64,000 nucleotides of DNA, taken from the NCBI RefSeq assembly GCF_030145815.1, contig NZ_JAIXHL010000005.1, forward strand, positions 1 through 64,000. The letters are read 5' to 3'. Below the pieces are notes generated by a model. The model was not told the DNA's origin. It was given only the letters and a program-made list of their open reading frames with translations, and ran no database searches. Of this stretch, positions 1-9,736 are shown piece after piece. The position numbers and the translations under genes were made by a program. The DNA is from Sphingomonas sp. Its GTDB lineage: Bacteria > Pseudomonadota > Alphaproteobacteria > Sphingomonadales > Sphingomonadaceae. The number at the start of each line of letters is the position of its first letter. Within the stretch, counting starts at the first letter, position 1.

Positions 1-133
1 CCCCTTCCCCCCACGCCCCCTCCCTGCTATCGGCCACGCGAATCTTCGCATTCGCACACCGGCGCGCTCGCGCGGCATCTTGCCGCCTCCCCGTGACGCC
101 CGGCGTCAACTGGACAGGGAAAGGGACCCGCAC

Positions 134-2803
134 ATGACAGCCATCGGTCAGGACAGCCTCGGGACGCGCGACACGCTTACCGTGGGTGGCAAGAGCTACA
201 CCTATTACAGCTTTGCCAAGGCGGCCGAGAAGCTGGGCGATGTCAGCCGTCTGCCGTTCAGCATGAAGGTGCTGCTGGAGAATATGCTCCGCTTCGAAGA
301 CGGCGTGACCGTCAGCACCGATGATGCGCAGGCAATCGTCGACTGGCAGAACAACCCGCGCGCGCCGGAGCGCGAGATCCAGTATCGCCCCGCGCGCGTG
401 CTGATGCAGGATTTCACCGGCGTTCCCTGTGTGGTCGACCTCGCCGCAATGCGCGACGCGATGAATGCGCTCGGCGCCGATGCGTCGAAGATCAATCCGC
501 AGGTGCCCGTTCACCTCGTCATCGACCATTCGGTCATGGTCGACGAATTCGGCACGCCCCAGGCGTTCGAGGATAACGTCGAGCTGGAATATCAGCGCAA
601 CATGGAGCGCTATGACTTCCTGAAGTGGGGCAGCAAGAGCCTCGACAATTTCAAGGTCGTCCCTCCCGGCACCGGCATTTGTCACCAGGTGAACCTTGAA
701 AATATCGCGCAGGCGGTGTGGTCCTCGACCACCCCCGATGGCGAGCTGGTCGCCTACCCCGACACCTGTGTCGGCACCGACAGCCACACCACGATGATCA
801 ACGGCCTGGGCGTGCTCGGCTGGGGCGTCGGCGGGATCGAGGCGGAGGCCGCGATGCTCGGCCAGCCGGTGTCGATGCTGATCCCCGAAGTCGTCGGCTT
901 CAAGTTCACCGGTGAACTGGCTGAGGGCATCACTGCGACCGACCTCGTGCTGACCTGCACCCAGATGCTGCGCGCGCGCGGCGTGGTTGGCCGCTTCGTC
1001 GAATATTTCGGCCCGGGCCTCGCCTCGCTGTCGCTGGCCGACCGCGCGACGCTCGCCAACATGGCGCCCGAATATGGCGCGACCTGCGGCTTCTTCGGCA
1101 TCGACGACAAGACGCTCGATTACATGCGCCTGACCGGCCGCAGCGAAGAGAATGTCGCGCTGGTCGAGGCTTATGCCAAGGCGCAGGGCTTCTGGCTCGA
1201 CCCGAATGCAGAGCCGGTGTTCACCGACGTGCTCGAACTCGACCTGGGCAGCGTCCAACCCTCGCTCGCCGGGCCGAAGCGTCCGCAGGACAAGGTGCTG
1301 CTGGGCAGTGTCGATGACGTGTTCAATGCCGACCTGACCAAGGTGTATGGCAAGGACGATCCGGTCCGCGTGCCGGTCGCGGGCAAGGATCACGACATCG
1401 GCGACGGCGACGTCGTCATCGCCGCGATCACCAGCTGCACCAACACCTCGAACCCCAGCGTGCTGATCGCCGCGGGCCTCGTCGCCAAGAAGGCGGTCGA
1501 AAAGGGCCTGAAGCCCAAGCCGTGGGTCAAGACCTCGCTCGCCCCCGGGTCGCAGGTCGTGACCGACTATCTGGAGAAGGCCGGGCTGCAGTCCTACCTC
1601 AACCAGGTCGGCTTCAACCTGGTCGGCTATGGCTGCACCACCTGCATCGGCAATTCGGGCCCCCTGGCCGAGCCGATTTCGGCCGCGATCAACGGCAACG
1701 ACATCGTCGCCGCGTCGGTCCTGTCGGGCAACCGCAACTTCGAAGGCCGCGTGTCGCCCGACGTCCGCGCCAACTTCCTCGCCTCGCCGCCTTTGGTCGT
1801 CGCCTATGCGCTCAAGGGCACGGTGGTTCAGGACTTCATTTCCACGCCGATCGGCGAGGGGACGGACGGCCCCGTCTACTTGAAGGACATCTGGCCCACG
1901 ACTGCGGAAGTCCAGTCGGTGATGGACGGCGCGCTCACCCGCGACATGTTCGTTTCAAGATATTCGACCGTTTTTACCGGCGACGCGCGCTGGCAGGCCA
2001 TCGACGTCACCGGATCCGACACCTACAGCTGGCGCGCCGGGTCGACCTATGTCGCAAATCCCCCGTATTTTGAGGGGCTTACGATGGACCCGAAGCCGGT
2101 GACCGACATCATCGAGGCCAAGCCGCTGGCGATCTTCGGCGATTCGATCACCACCGACCACATCTCCCCCGCCGGTTCGATCAAGGCGGACAGCCCCGCC
2201 GGAAAATGGCTGCAAGAACATCAGGTTAGCAAGGCCGACTTCAACAGCTACGGCGCCCGCCGCGGCCATCACGAAGTCATGATGCGCGGCACCTTCGCCA
2301 ATATCCGCATTAAAAATCAGATGCTTGACGGCGTCGAAGGCGGCATGACCCACTATCACGGCGAAGTCATGCCGATCTACGACGCCGCCATGCGCAACAA
2401 AGCCGACGGCACCCCCCTGGTCGTCATCGGCGGCAAGGAATATGGCACCGGATCGTCGCGTGACTGGGCGGCGAAGGGCACGAATCTCCTTGGAGTTCGG
2501 GCGGTTATCGTCGAAAGCTTCGAGCGCATCCACCGCTCGAACCTGGTCGGCATGGGCGTCCTTCCGCTCCAGTTCGCCGAAGGTGTGACTCGCGAGACGC
2601 TGGGCCTCAAGGGCGACGAGACCTTCACCATCACCGGCGTGTCGGCCCTGCGCCCGCGTCAGGATGTCGAGGTCAAGCTGACCCGCGCCGATGGCAGCAC
2701 CGAGACGTTCCTGACCCGGTGCCGCATCGATACCGTCAACGAGCTGGAATATTTCCTCAACGGCGGCATCCTGCAATACGTGCTGCGGAAGCTGGCGGCA
2801 TGA
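134..2803 (+). CDS. acnA: Aconitate hydratase AcnA
   Basis: Interconverts citrate and isocitrate in the TCA cycle; cytosolic [4Fe-4S] enzyme. The 889-residue product has the AcnA/IRP layout: cluster cysteines in SCTNTSNPS (near residue 434) and [10 protein letters not shown] (near 500 and 503), and the swivel-domain active-site serine region [16 protein letters not shown]. Length matches the AcnA family (about 890). I chose ATG 134 over the upstream in-frame TTG at 80 because a purine-rich GGACAGGGAAAGG lies just before it and the extra residues are not AcnA-like. Its stop overlaps the start of the next small gene (ATGA), so the three genes to 3524 probably form one transcript. Confidence 0.97.
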   Translation: MTAIGQDSLGTRDTLTVGGKSYTYYSFAKAAEKLGDVSRLPFSMKVLLENMLRFEDGVTVSTDDAQAIVDWQNNPRAPEREIQYRPARVLMQDFTGVPCVVDLAAMRDAMNALGADASKINPQVPVHLVIDHSVMVDEFGTPQAFEDNVELEYQRNMERYDFLKWGSKSLDNFKVVPPGTGICHQVNLENIAQAVWSSTTPDGELVAYPDTCVGTDSHTTMINGLGVLGWGVGGIEAEAAMLGQPVSMLIPEVVGFKFTGELAEGITATDLVLTCTQMLRARGVVGRFVEYFGPGLASLSLADRATLANMAPEYGATCGFFGIDDKTLDYMRLTGRSEENVALVEAYAKAQGFWLDPNAEPVFTDVLELDLGSVQPSLAGPKRPQDKVLLGSVDDVFNADLTKVYGKDDPVRVPVAGKDHDIGDGDVVIAAITSCTNTSNPSVLIAAGLVAKKAVEKGLKPKPWVKTSLAPGSQVVTDYLEKAGLQSYLNQVGFNLVGYGCTTCIGNSGPLAEPISAAINGNDIVAASVLSGNRNFEGRVSPDVRANFLASPPLVVAYALKGTVVQDFISTPIGEGTDGPVYLKDIWPTTAEVQSVMDGALTRDMFVSRYSTVFTGDARWQAIDVTGSDTYSWRAGSTYVANPPYFEGLTMDPKPVTDIIEAKPLAIFGDSITTDHISPAGSIKADSPAGKWLQEHQVSKADFNSYGARRGHHEVMMRGTFANIRIKNQMLDGVEGGMTHYHGEVMPIYDAAMRNKADGTPLVVIGGKEYGTGSSRDWAAKGTNLLGVRAVIVESFERIHRSNLVGMGVLPLQFAEGVTRETLGLKGDETFTITGVSALRPRQDVEVKLTRADGSTETFLTRCRIDTVNELEYFLNGGILQYVLRKLAA

Positions 2804-3168
2804 TCTGCATGGCGCTCCCGTTGTTCGCGGCCGGGCTTTGCCTCGACCGCGATCCGGGGGCGCCATGGATCCGGTTTCAGGCAAAAGGCCAAGGGCCGGT
2901 GTTCGTCGATCCGACCAGCGTCAAGGACGAGGGCGGAGAGAAGGTCATCCGCCTGCTCGACACCGCCGAGACACCGGCGACCAGCGACATCTATATCGAC
3001 CTGTCGGTGTCGTGCGTGAAGCGCCAGGCGATGATCATCCGCCTCACCGACGTGAAGTCGGGCAAGGCGACCGAGGTCCCACCTGAAAATCGCGAACCGG
3101 CGGACCCCGACCATCCGTTCATGCGTAAGCTGATCGATTTCGTCTGCGACGGAAAGCCGCTCAAATGA
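2800..3168 (+). CDS. Small exported protein, surface-adhesin-E-like
   Basis: A 122-residue product starting at the ATG that overlaps the acnA stop (ATGA). The N-terminus has a short hydrophobic stretch ([14 protein letters not shown]), which could be a weak signal peptide. The body reads WIRFQ...VFVDPTSVK...VIRLLDT...SVSCVKRQ and ends FVCDGK. The pattern of Trp near the N-terminus, a VD-x-x-S-[IV]-K motif and two cysteines is repeated in the next gene, so I read the two as distant tandem paralogues resembling the surface-adhesin protein E fold. Function unknown; family assignment is inference. Confidence 0.7.
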   Translation: MICMALPLFAAGLCLDRDPGAPWIRFQAKGQGPVFVDPTSVKDEGGEKVIRLLDTAETPATSDIYIDLSVSCVKRQAMIIRLTDVKSGKATEVPPENREPADPDHPFMRKLIDFVCDGKPLK

Positions 3169-3524
3169 TCCGTGCCACCCTTACGCTTGGCCTGATCGCC
3201 CTGTCCCTCCCGGCCGCCGCGCAGACGTGGAAGCAGGTCCCGGGCGCGGCGAACGTCGCGTTCGCGATCGACACTGCGAGCATCAAGCGCGAGGGCAAGT
3301 GGCGCGTATTCCGCACGCGCACGACCTCGCTCGGGGTCGAGGGAACCATCATCGGCACCGCGGCGATGGACTGTGCCGCCGGGATTACCGAACTGCGCGG
3401 TCAGCGCCTGCTGGCGCGCGGCCGCGTCGTGCGCGAACGCCTGTTCCCGGTGGGCAAGCGCCCGCGCCAGAAGATCCCCAATCCGGCGAAAGACCCCGCA
3501 TTCCGGATCGTTTGCAAGAGCTAA
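3165..3524 (+). CDS. Small secreted protein, paralogue of the preceding gene
   Basis: 119 residues with a clear Sec signal peptide ([20 protein letters not shown], cleavage after AAA/Q). The mature part has WKQVPG, an AIDTASIK motif, AAMDCAAG and a terminal FRIVCKS, the same arrangement of Trp, D-x-x-S-I-K and two Cys as the gene before it. The start overlaps the previous stop by ATGA, so translation is probably coupled. It ends 3 nt before a convergent minus-strand gene. Likely a periplasmic or surface protein of unknown role. Confidence 0.72.
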   Translation: MIRATLTLGLIALSLPAAAQTWKQVPGAANVAFAIDTASIKREGKWRVFRTRTTSLGVEGTIIGTAAMDCAAGITELRGQRLLARGRVVRERLFPVGKRPRQKIPNPAKDPAFRIVCKS

Positions 3525-3527
3525 CCC

Positions 3528-4460
3528 CTAACGCCGCGCGATCACCGCAATACGATCGGCGAGGTCGTTGTTGCGCACCGTCACCGCATCGCGCGACCAG
3601 TTGCCGACAAAGGTGGTGCTTTCCTTGAACCCCGGCGACAGCCACGCCTTGTTCCCCTCGATCACCAATCCCGCAGAGCTGTGCTTGGCGCCTTCCGGGG
3701 CAACGGCGATGATCGTGCCGTAATTGTCCTTGGCCGGTCCCTGTTCGAACGCGTTGCCCGCGATCCGGCCCGACGCGCCGTTGGACAGGTCGATCGCGTA
3801 ATTGGTGTTGCGCCCAAGGCTGTCGTCGAAGCTGGAGTTGAGGATTTCGACACGCGGCGCGCGGACCTTCACATAGTGACCGCCGGTGCCGCGTTCGAAG
3901 CGCGATTCGAACACGCGCAGGCTGCCATAATTGCCGACATAGATCGCGTGCGCACCGTTACCCGTCGGGTCCTTGCCCAGGCCAGCAAAGGTCGAGCGCT
4001 CGATGGTGATCGATCCACGCGGATCGCTGGCGGTGAGGATGCCGCACTGGCCGTCGATGAACATGGCGTTGGTGACGAAGAGATTGCCGGTTTCGAGCCG
4101 AATCCCGGCGCCATTGCCGTCCTCGACGAGCGTGCGCATGAACACGATGCCGTCGACCTTGGCGGCGCGGCCGCGCAGGACCAATGTCGCCTTGCCCTCA
4201 CAGATTGCGCGGTCGAACACCGCTTTGCCCGGTACCTGAGCGACATAGGTGATGTCGCCTGCCTCCTGCACCGCGCACTCGCCATAGCGGCCGGGCGCGA
4301 TGCGGATCGTGCCGCGACGCTCACCGATTGCAGTGACCGCTTCCTGCAGGCTGTTGAAGGACTGGCCGGTTTCTTCGATCTTGAAGGGCGCGTCCTGCCC
4401 CTGCGGTAGCGCGGGGGCGGTGGTGGCGAGCAGGGCGGCGGCGAGCGTAAACAGGCGCAT
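3528..4460 (-). CDS. Secreted right-handed parallel beta-helix protein
   Basis: 310 residues with a signal peptide (MRLFTLAAALLATTAPALPQ). The mature protein opens with a segment typical of periplasmic pectate-lyase-like helices (QSFNSLQEAVTAIGERRGTIRIAPGRY) followed by short hydrophobic/Asn-rich coils such as NLFVTNAMFID, SITIERSTF and RVEILNSSFDD, the hallmark of beta-helix repeats. No convincing catalytic triad of a polysaccharide lyase is visible, so substrate and activity are unknown. Convergent with the small genes before it; a separate minus-strand gene lies upstream behind a terminator. Confidence 0.8.
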   Translation of the reverse strand: MRLFTLAAALLATTAPALPQGQDAPFKIEETGQSFNSLQEAVTAIGERRGTIRIAPGRYGECAVQEAGDITYVAQVPGKAVFDRAICEGKATLVLRGRAAKVDGIVFMRTLVEDGNGAGIRLETGNLFVTNAMFIDGQCGILTASDPRGSITIERSTFAGLGKDPTGNGAHAIYVGNYGSLRVFESRFERGTGGHYVKVRAPRVEILNSSFDDSLGRNTNYAIDLSNGASGRIAGNAFEQGPAKDNYGTIIAVAPEGAKHSSAGLVIEGNKAWLSPGFKESTTFVGNWSRDAVTVRNNDLADRIAVIARR

Positions 4461-4504
4461 GATCAGGCTCCGGCGGTTTGCCGGGGGTATGCGCTCGGAA
4501 TGTT

Positions 4505-4536
4505 AAAAAGCCCCTCCCGCGCCGGGGAGGGGCTTT
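4505..4536 (-). terminator. Rho-independent terminator of the DJ-1/PfpI gene
   Basis: Perfect 12-bp stem AAAGCCCCTCCC (4507-4518) / GGGAGGGGCTTT (4525-4536) with a 6-nt loop. On the minus strand the stem is followed by TTTTTAACA, so it terminates the gene at 4543-5094. Confidence 0.85.
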
Positions 4537-4542
4537 GAAGGA

Positions 4543-5094
4543 TCAGGCGTCCGCCATCTCCTTGGTCAACGCCGCCTTGATCGCGTCGATGAAGGCGGGG
4601 ATGTCGTCGGGGTTGCGGCTGGTGATCAGGTTATCGTCCACGACCACCTGTTCATCCACCACCGTCGCGCCGGCATTTTCCAGATCGGTGCGCAGGCTGG
4701 GCCAGCTGGTCGCGCGCTTGCCGTCGACGATATCCGCCTCGATCAGCAGCCATGGGGCGTGGCAGATCGCGGCGACGGTTTTTCCGTCGTCGAAGAACTC
4801 CTGGATCAGGCCGATGGTCGTGTCGTCCATGCGCAGCGTGTCGGGATTGTGGACGCCGCCGGGCAGCACCAGCGCGTCGAACGCCTCGCTGTCGACATCG
4901 CTGACCAGCGTGTCGGGGGTGATGCTCTCACCCTTCTCACCGCCGCTTTCGCCGGTGATCGGGTCCAGCTTGAGCGACGCCAGCGTCACCTGAACGCCCG
5001 CGTCGATCAGCGCCTGACGCGGCTTCATCAGTTCGGATGTTTCAAATCCGTCGGTCGCAATCATCAGCACGCGTGCATTCGAAAGCTCGGCCAT
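4543..5094 (-). CDS. DJ-1/PfpI family protein (type 1 glutamine amidotransferase-like)
   Basis: 183 residues. The fold signature is complete: N-terminal RVLMIATDGFETSELMKP (the Glu of the nucleophile pocket), DALVLPGG, and the nucleophile elbow AAICHAPWLL, where Cys-His is the PfpI/YhbO-type catalytic pair. Members act as stress-related deglycase, chaperone or peptidase; the exact activity cannot be told from sequence. Start: of three in-frame ATGs (5109, 5100, 5094) I chose 5094 because AGGAG sits 7-8 nt before it; 5100 would lie directly against the Shine-Dalgarno. Monocistronic with its own terminator. Confidence 0.9.
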   Translation of the reverse strand: MAELSNARVLMIATDGFETSELMKPRQALIDAGVQVTLASLKLDPITGESGGEKGESITPDTLVSDVDSEAFDALVLPGGVHNPDTLRMDDTTIGLIQEFFDDGKTVAAICHAPWLLIEADIVDGKRATSWPSLRTDLENAGATVVDEQVVVDDNLITSRNPDDIPAFIDAIKAALTKEMADA

Positions 5095-5197
5095 CTTCAT
5101 TCTCCTCATTGGGGGTTGGCCCCTCAACCGGTCAGCAACCGGGCGGTTCCGGAACGATGCGACGGGATGCGCATTGAGCCGATATGACGAGGGCAGG

Positions 5198-6205
5198 ATG
5201 AGCGGCGCGCTGCGCTATTGCGACGATCGGCAACCCGGCATCACGCGAAAGGCGGTGCGTGGCGGCTGGGGCTATTGGGATGCGGACGGCAACCGCATCA
5301 CCGATCGCGACGAGATCGACCGCCTGAACGCGATCGCTCTGCCCCCGGCCTATACCGACGCCTGGTACTGCCCCCATGCCGACGGGCATTTGCAGGCAAC
5401 CGGGATCGATGCGCGCGGGCGCAAGCAATATCGCTACCACCCCGATTTCCGCGCCGCGCAGGAGGCGGCGAAATACGACCGCTGCGCCAGTTTCGGCCAC
5501 CGTCTGTCCCGACTGCGCGCGAAGATCGAGACGGATTTGCGCAAGCGCGCGCTGAGCCGCGACCGCGCGGTCGCCGCCGTGGTGCGCCTGCTCGACCTCG
5601 GTCATGTCCGCGTCGGGAATGAGGGCTATGCCAAGGCGAACAAAAGTTTCGGTGCGACGACGCTGCGCCGCCGCCACGCCAAGCTGGAGGGGCGGAGCCT
5701 CAAGCTGCAATATCGCGCCAAATCGGGCCGCATCCGCGTGTTGCGGATCACCGACGGGAGCCTGATCGGCTTCGTCAAGAAGTGCCAGGATCTGCCGGGT
5801 CAGCATCTGTTCGGCTGGCTCGACGATGCGGGCGAGGCGCATCCGGTGACGTCGAGCGACGTCAACGCCTATATCCGCGATGCAATGGGCGAGGATTTTA
5901 CCGCCAAGCATTTCCGCACCTGGGGCGCCAGCGTGATCGCGTTCGAGACGCTGGCGACCGCGCCCGGCCATGTCGGGCTAAAGACCCTGTTGGAGCCCGT
6001 CACCGCCGCGCTGGGCAATACGCCAAGTATCGCGCGCAAATCCTATGTGCACCCCGATCTGATCGAACTCGCCAAGGATCGCGACGCGCAGGCCGCGTTT
6101 CGCGAGACCCTCGCGCTCCCGCGCACCACGCGCTACCTGTCCCGCGCCGAGCGGGGACTGATCGCCTTTCTCGAGACCGGTGGGATCACTGCCAAGGCCG
6201 CCTGA
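5198..6205 (+). CDS. DNA topoisomerase IB (poxvirus/bacterial type)
   Basis: 335 residues. Relaxes DNA through a 3'-phosphotyrosine intermediate. Visible family features: N-terminal GWGYWDADGNRI-type segment, LPPAYTDAWYCP, IDARGRKQYRYHP, the catalytic-core RVGNEGYAKANKSFGATTLRRRH, KHFRTWGAS with the active-site Arg, and the nucleophile Tyr in ARKSYVHPDLIEL (near residue 283). Length fits bacterial TopIB (about 330-350). ATG 5198 is preferred to an in-frame TTG at 5174, with GAGG about 6 nt upstream. The next gene starts 9 nt downstream, suggesting an operon with the channel gene. Confidence 0.93.
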   Translation: MSGALRYCDDRQPGITRKAVRGGWGYWDADGNRITDRDEIDRLNAIALPPAYTDAWYCPHADGHLQATGIDARGRKQYRYHPDFRAAQEAAKYDRCASFGHRLSRLRAKIETDLRKRALSRDRAVAAVVRLLDLGHVRVGNEGYAKANKSFGATTLRRRHAKLEGRSLKLQYRAKSGRIRVLRITDGSLIGFVKKCQDLPGQHLFGWLDDAGEAHPVTSSDVNAYIRDAMGEDFTAKHFRTWGASVIAFETLATAPGHVGLKTLLEPVTAALGNTPSIARKSYVHPDLIELAKDRDAQAAFRETLALPRTTRYLSRAERGLIAFLETGGITAKAA

Positions 6206-6214
6206 AGGAATTCA

Positions 6215-7408
6215 ATGACCGTTAGCAACACCGCCGCCGCGGCCGAGCAGGCCGCATCGAACAGCAGTGAAGTGCTGGAAATGCAGACCCGCGCCTTTTT
6301 TACGGATGCCAGCCTGTGGGTGCAGTCACACTGGCTGCAAATTTTGATCGCGACCGGCATCGCGGTCGGAGTGGTTCTGTTGCTCTATTGGCTGCGCAGC
6401 TGGGGGGCGAAACTGTGTGAGCGGTCTGACGGACCGATGGGATGGGGCACCATTATCGGGCGCGCGGTGTCGCGTACCGGCAGCTTTTTCATCGTGATGC
6501 TCTCAGTCCGGCTGGTCTCCAACTATGCCGCGCCGCCAGCGATGCTGGAGCAGACCATCGCCTTCCTGTTCACGGTGGCGGTGGTGTTTCAGGGCGCAAT
6601 CTGGGCGCGGGAGATCATCCTCGGCGCGATCGAGAAGAAGACCGAGTCCGAGAATTACCATGGCGAGGCTTTGCTGTCGGCGCTGGGCCTGATCCGGTTG
6701 CTGGTCACCGTCGCGCTGTTCGCAATTGCGCTGGTGGTGGTGCTCGACAATCTCGGCGTCAACGTCACCGGCCTCGTCGCGGGTCTCGGCGTCGGCGGCA
6801 TCGCGATCGGTCTGGCGGCGCAGGGCATTTTCGCCGATCTGTTCGCGGCGCTCGCGATCATCTTCGACAAGCCGTTCCGGCGTGGTGACAAGGTCATGTA
6901 CGACCAGACCGTCGGCGTGGTCGAGGAAATCGGCCTGAAATCCACTCGCGTGCGCTCGTTCGACGGCGAAGTGCGGATCATCTCGAACAAGCAATTGCTC
7001 GACAAGGAGATCCAGAACATCTCCAACCGCGACCATATCCGCATCAAGCTGCCTGTCGGGGTCGCGTACGAGACGCCGACGGAGGTGCTGGAGGCGCTTC
7101 CCGACATGCTGACCGGCATCGTAGAGGAAGCCGGCGGCACCGTCGCGCGGGCGAGCTACGAAGCGCTGGGCGCGAGCTCGGTCGATTTTAACCTGTGGTT
7201 CGACATTCCGGGCGACGACTGGCCGACGGCGCACAAGGTTCGCGACAAGGTCATCATCGGCATCCTGCGCCGGTTTGCGGCGGAAGGCATTTCGATCCCC
7301 TACCCGACCCAGACCACCTATACTGCCGATCCGAGCGGAAAGCTGATCATGCCCTACCCCGAGGTGCAGCCGGTTCGGCGCGTGGACAAGGAGGCGGGCG
7401 AACGCTGA
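6215..7408 (+). CDS. MscS family mechanosensitive channel
   Basis: 397 residues. Four hydrophobic segments (about residues 31-53, 85-103, 107-128 and 147-172) precede the pore-lining helix GLGVGGIAIGLAAQGIFADL and the conserved IIFDKPFRRGDKV at the start of the beta domain, the defining MscS signature. The cytoplasmic vestibule domain (YETPTEVLEALPDML ... FDIPGDDWPTAHKVRDKV) follows. Likely an inner-membrane osmotic safety valve; a small-conductance or ion-selective variant is possible. Starts 9 nt after the topoisomerase stop. Confidence 0.93.
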   Translation: MTVSNTAAAAEQAASNSSEVLEMQTRAFFTDASLWVQSHWLQILIATGIAVGVVLLLYWLRSWGAKLCERSDGPMGWGTIIGRAVSRTGSFFIVMLSVRLVSNYAAPPAMLEQTIAFLFTVAVVFQGAIWAREIILGAIEKKTESENYHGEALLSALGLIRLLVTVALFAIALVVVLDNLGVNVTGLVAGLGVGGIAIGLAAQGIFADLFAALAIIFDKPFRRGDKVMYDQTVGVVEEIGLKSTRVRSFDGEVRIISNKQLLDKEIQNISNRDHIRIKLPVGVAYETPTEVLEALPDMLTGIVEEAGGTVARASYEALGASSVDFNLWFDIPGDDWPTAHKVRDKVIIGILRRFAAEGISIPYPTQTTYTADPSGKLIMPYPEVQPVRRVDKEAGER

Positions 7409-7455
7409 TTCGCCCCCATCCATTTTTTAGAAGATTGGGTTTGGCTTGATCTCCT

Positions 7456-7484
7456 CGGCTTCCCTTACGGAAGCCGGGGATTTC
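7456..7484 (+). terminator. Possible weak terminator after the MscS gene
   Basis: Eight-base stem CGGCTTCC / GGAAGCCG (7456-7476) with loop CTTAC, followed by GGGATTTCG. The T-run is poor, so this may be only a stabilising hairpin. Confidence 0.35.
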
Positions 7485-7562
7485 GCATTTCCAGTAGGCC
7501 CCACTTGCCCCACGCCACGCTTGCCCCTAGATGCGGGAGCCAGCTTGCCGCAGGGATTTGTC

Positions 7563-8036
7563 ATGGCCGATACCGACACGCAGGACAGCGTCACGATCCA
7601 GCAGCTTGCCGCGCAGGCGGGCGATGAGCGCGTGTCCGAGTGGGTCACGGTGTCGCAGGAGATGATCGACAAGTTCGCAGATGCGACCGGCGATCACCAG
7701 TTCATCCATGTCGACCCTGCCAAGGCCGCGATGACGCCGTTTGGCGGCACCATCGCGCATGGCTTTCTCACCCTGTCGCTCATGCCGCTGCTCAGCCAGA
7801 AGACGCCGCAGCCCCGGATCGAGGGGCTGAAAATGGGCGTCAATTATGGCGGCAACAAAGTCCGCTTCCTGACCCCGGTACGCTCCGGCAGCAGGGTGCG
7901 GGGTCGCTTCAAGACACTCGATCTGGTCGAGAAGCGCCCCGGCCAGTGGCAGCAAACTGTCGAATTCACCATCGAGATCGAGGGGCACGACAAGCCCGCT
8001 TTGATCGCCGAATGGATCAGCCAGCTTTTTGTATAG
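7563..8036 (+). CDS. MaoC family (R)-enoyl-CoA hydratase
   Basis: 157 residues, a single hot-dog domain. The hydratase-2 motif FADATGDHQFIHVDP supplies the catalytic Asp and His, followed by GGTIAHGFLTLSL on the hot-dog helix. Adds water across trans-2-enoyl-CoA. It lies 25 nt upstream of a thiolase and a few kb from a PHA depolymerase, so a role in beta-oxidation or feeding polyhydroxyalkanoate synthesis is reasonable (inference). ATG 7563 chosen: AGGGA lies 7 nt upstream and the 39 upstream in-frame residues have no family match. Confidence 0.92.
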   Translation: MADTDTQDSVTIQQLAAQAGDERVSEWVTVSQEMIDKFADATGDHQFIHVDPAKAAMTPFGGTIAHGFLTLSLMPLLSQKTPQPRIEGLKMGVNYGGNKVRFLTPVRSGSRVRGRFKTLDLVEKRPGQWQQTVEFTIEIEGHDKPALIAEWISQLFV

Positions 8037-8061
8037 ACAATAAACCGAAGGGACCGTCCGC

Positions 8062-9237
8062 ATGCGTTCTGCCGTCATCGTTTCCACTGCCCGCACCCCG
8101 ATCGGCCGCGCCTATCGCGGGGCGTTCAACGCGCTTCCGTCCCAGACGCTGGCGGCCAAGTCGATCGAGGCTGCGGTCGCGCGCGCCGGCATCGACGGCG
8201 CCGAGGTGCAGGACGTGATCCTGGGCGCCGCGCTGCAGCAGGGGCATCAGGCCGGCAATATCGCGCGTCAGGCGCTGCTGCGTGCGGGCCTGCCCACCAG
8301 CGTGTCGGGCATGTCGGTCGACCGCCAGTGCGCCAGCGGCCTGATGGCGATCGCCACCGCCGCGAAACAGATCGTGGTCGACAACATGGACATCACCGTC
8401 GGCGGGGGCGTGGAAAGCATCAGCCTGGTCCAGACGCCCCAGATGCGCGTCGCGATGGATCCCGAACTGCTGGCGATGCACAATGACGTATACATGCCGA
8501 TGCTGCAGACCGCCGAAGTGGTCGCCGCGCGCTATGGCGTCAGCCGCGAGGCGCAGGACGAATATGGCTTCAAGTCGCAGCAGCGCACCGCCGCTGCCCA
8601 GGCTGCCGGCAAGTTCGACGACGAGATCATCCCCGTCACCGCGACGATGAACATCGTCAACAAGGAGACCAAGGAAGTCACCCAGAAGGAAGTGACGCTG
8701 ACCAAGGACGAGGGCAACCGCCCCGAGACCACGCTGGAAGGTTTGCAGTCGCTCCAGCCGGTCGTCCCGAACGGCACCGTCACCGCGGGCAATGCGTCGC
8801 AGCTGTCGGACGGGTCGTCGGCCAGCGTGCTGATGGAGGAAAAGGTCGCCGAAAAGCGCGGCCTGACCCCGCTCGGCCGCTATGTCGGCATGGCGGTCGC
8901 GGGCACCAAGCCCGACGAGATGGGCATCGGCCCGGTCTATGCGATCCCCGCCCTGCTCGACCGCTTCAACCTGAAAATGGACGATATCGGCCTGTGGGAG
9001 CTGAATGAGGCGTTCGCGGTGCAGGTGCTGTATTGCCGCGACAAGCTCGGCATTCCGGACGAGCTGCTCAATGTGAATGGCGGCTCGATCTCGATCGGCC
9101 ACCCCTATGGCATGACCGGCGCACGCTGCACCGGCCACGCGCTAATCGAAGGCAAGCGTCGCGGCGCGAAGTACGTCGTCGTGACGATGTGCGTCGGCGG
9201 CGGCATGGGCGCGGCGGGGCTGTTCGAGGTTCTCTGA
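8062..9237 (+). CDS. Thiolase (acetyl-CoA acyltransferase)
   Basis: 391 residues, the usual length of biosynthetic or degradative thiolases. The nucleophile Cys is in [11 protein letters not shown], the catalytic His in [12 protein letters not shown] and the second Cys in [12 protein letters not shown]. Cleaves 3-ketoacyl-CoA or condenses acetyl-CoA. Sequence alone does not separate FadA-type from PhaA-type use; the pairing with the MaoC hydratase just upstream suggests acyl-CoA chain metabolism. Followed by a strong terminator. Confidence 0.94.
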   Translation: MRSAVIVSTARTPIGRAYRGAFNALPSQTLAAKSIEAAVARAGIDGAEVQDVILGAALQQGHQAGNIARQALLRAGLPTSVSGMSVDRQCASGLMAIATAAKQIVVDNMDITVGGGVESISLVQTPQMRVAMDPELLAMHNDVYMPMLQTAEVVAARYGVSREAQDEYGFKSQQRTAAAQAAGKFDDEIIPVTATMNIVNKETKEVTQKEVTLTKDEGNRPETTLEGLQSLQPVVPNGTVTAGNASQLSDGSSASVLMEEKVAEKRGLTPLGRYVGMAVAGTKPDEMGIGPVYAIPALLDRFNLKMDDIGLWELNEAFAVQVLYCRDKLGIPDELLNVNGGSISIGHPYGMTGARCTGHALIEGKRRGAKYVVVTMCVGGGMGAAGLFEVL

Positions 9238-9257
9238 CGCCTCCCCCGACTGAAATC

Positions 9258-9290
9258 GAAAAGCCGGCGGAGCGATCCGCCGGCTTTTTT
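9258..9290 (+). terminator. Strong Rho-independent terminator after the thiolase
   Basis: Stem AAGCCGGCGGA / TCCGCCGGCTT with loop GCGA, followed by TTTT at 9287-9290. Ends the MaoC-thiolase transcript. Confidence 0.92.
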
Positions 9291-9361
9291 CCTGTGGGTT
9301 GGATGCAACGCAAAACTTGGCCGCGCTTGACGCCGCGCGGGTGGTGGCACATCGCAGGCGG

Positions 9362-9736
9362 ATGGCAAACCGACAGTCCTTCACGCACCGCATCCGGGTT
9401 GAGGCGCATGCCGTGTGGCTCGCGGTGCGCGATCCGCGCACGCCGGTGTTTGCCAAGCTGATCGGCCTGCTGGTCGCCGCCTATGCGCTGTCGCCGATCG
9501 ACCTGATCCCCGACTTCATCCCGGTGCTGGGGCTGGTCGATGACGCGATCCTGATCCCGGCGGGGGTGTGGCTGTTCGAGAAGCTGGTGCCTGTCGACGT
9601 CATGGCGGAGCATCGCGCGACGGCAGAGCGCGCGGCGGAGCGCCCGGTCAGCCGCTGGGGCGTCGCCATCGTGATCGCACTATGGGCGCTGATCGCGTTC
9701 GTGGTCTATGAATTCTTGATGCTCGGATATGACTGA
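9362..9736 (+). CDS. DUF1232/YkvA-like small membrane protein
   Basis: 124 residues. The DUF1232 core is obvious: AVRDPRTPVFAKLIGLLVAAYALSP, then IDLIPDFIP and LGLVDDAILIP, two membrane-associated helices around the conserved SPIDLIPDFIP. A further C-terminal hydrophobic helix (VAIVIALWALIAFVVYEFLML) makes it an integral membrane protein. Function unknown. ATG 9362 gives the usual family length; an upstream in-frame TTG at 9299 is less likely. The last 8 nt overlap the COQ7 gene, so the two are co-transcribed. Confidence 0.82.
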   Translation: MANRQSFTHRIRVEAHAVWLAVRDPRTPVFAKLIGLLVAAYALSPIDLIPDFIPVLGLVDDAILIPAGVWLFEKLVPVDVMAEHRATAERAAERPVSRWGVAIVIALWALIAFVVYEFLMLGYD

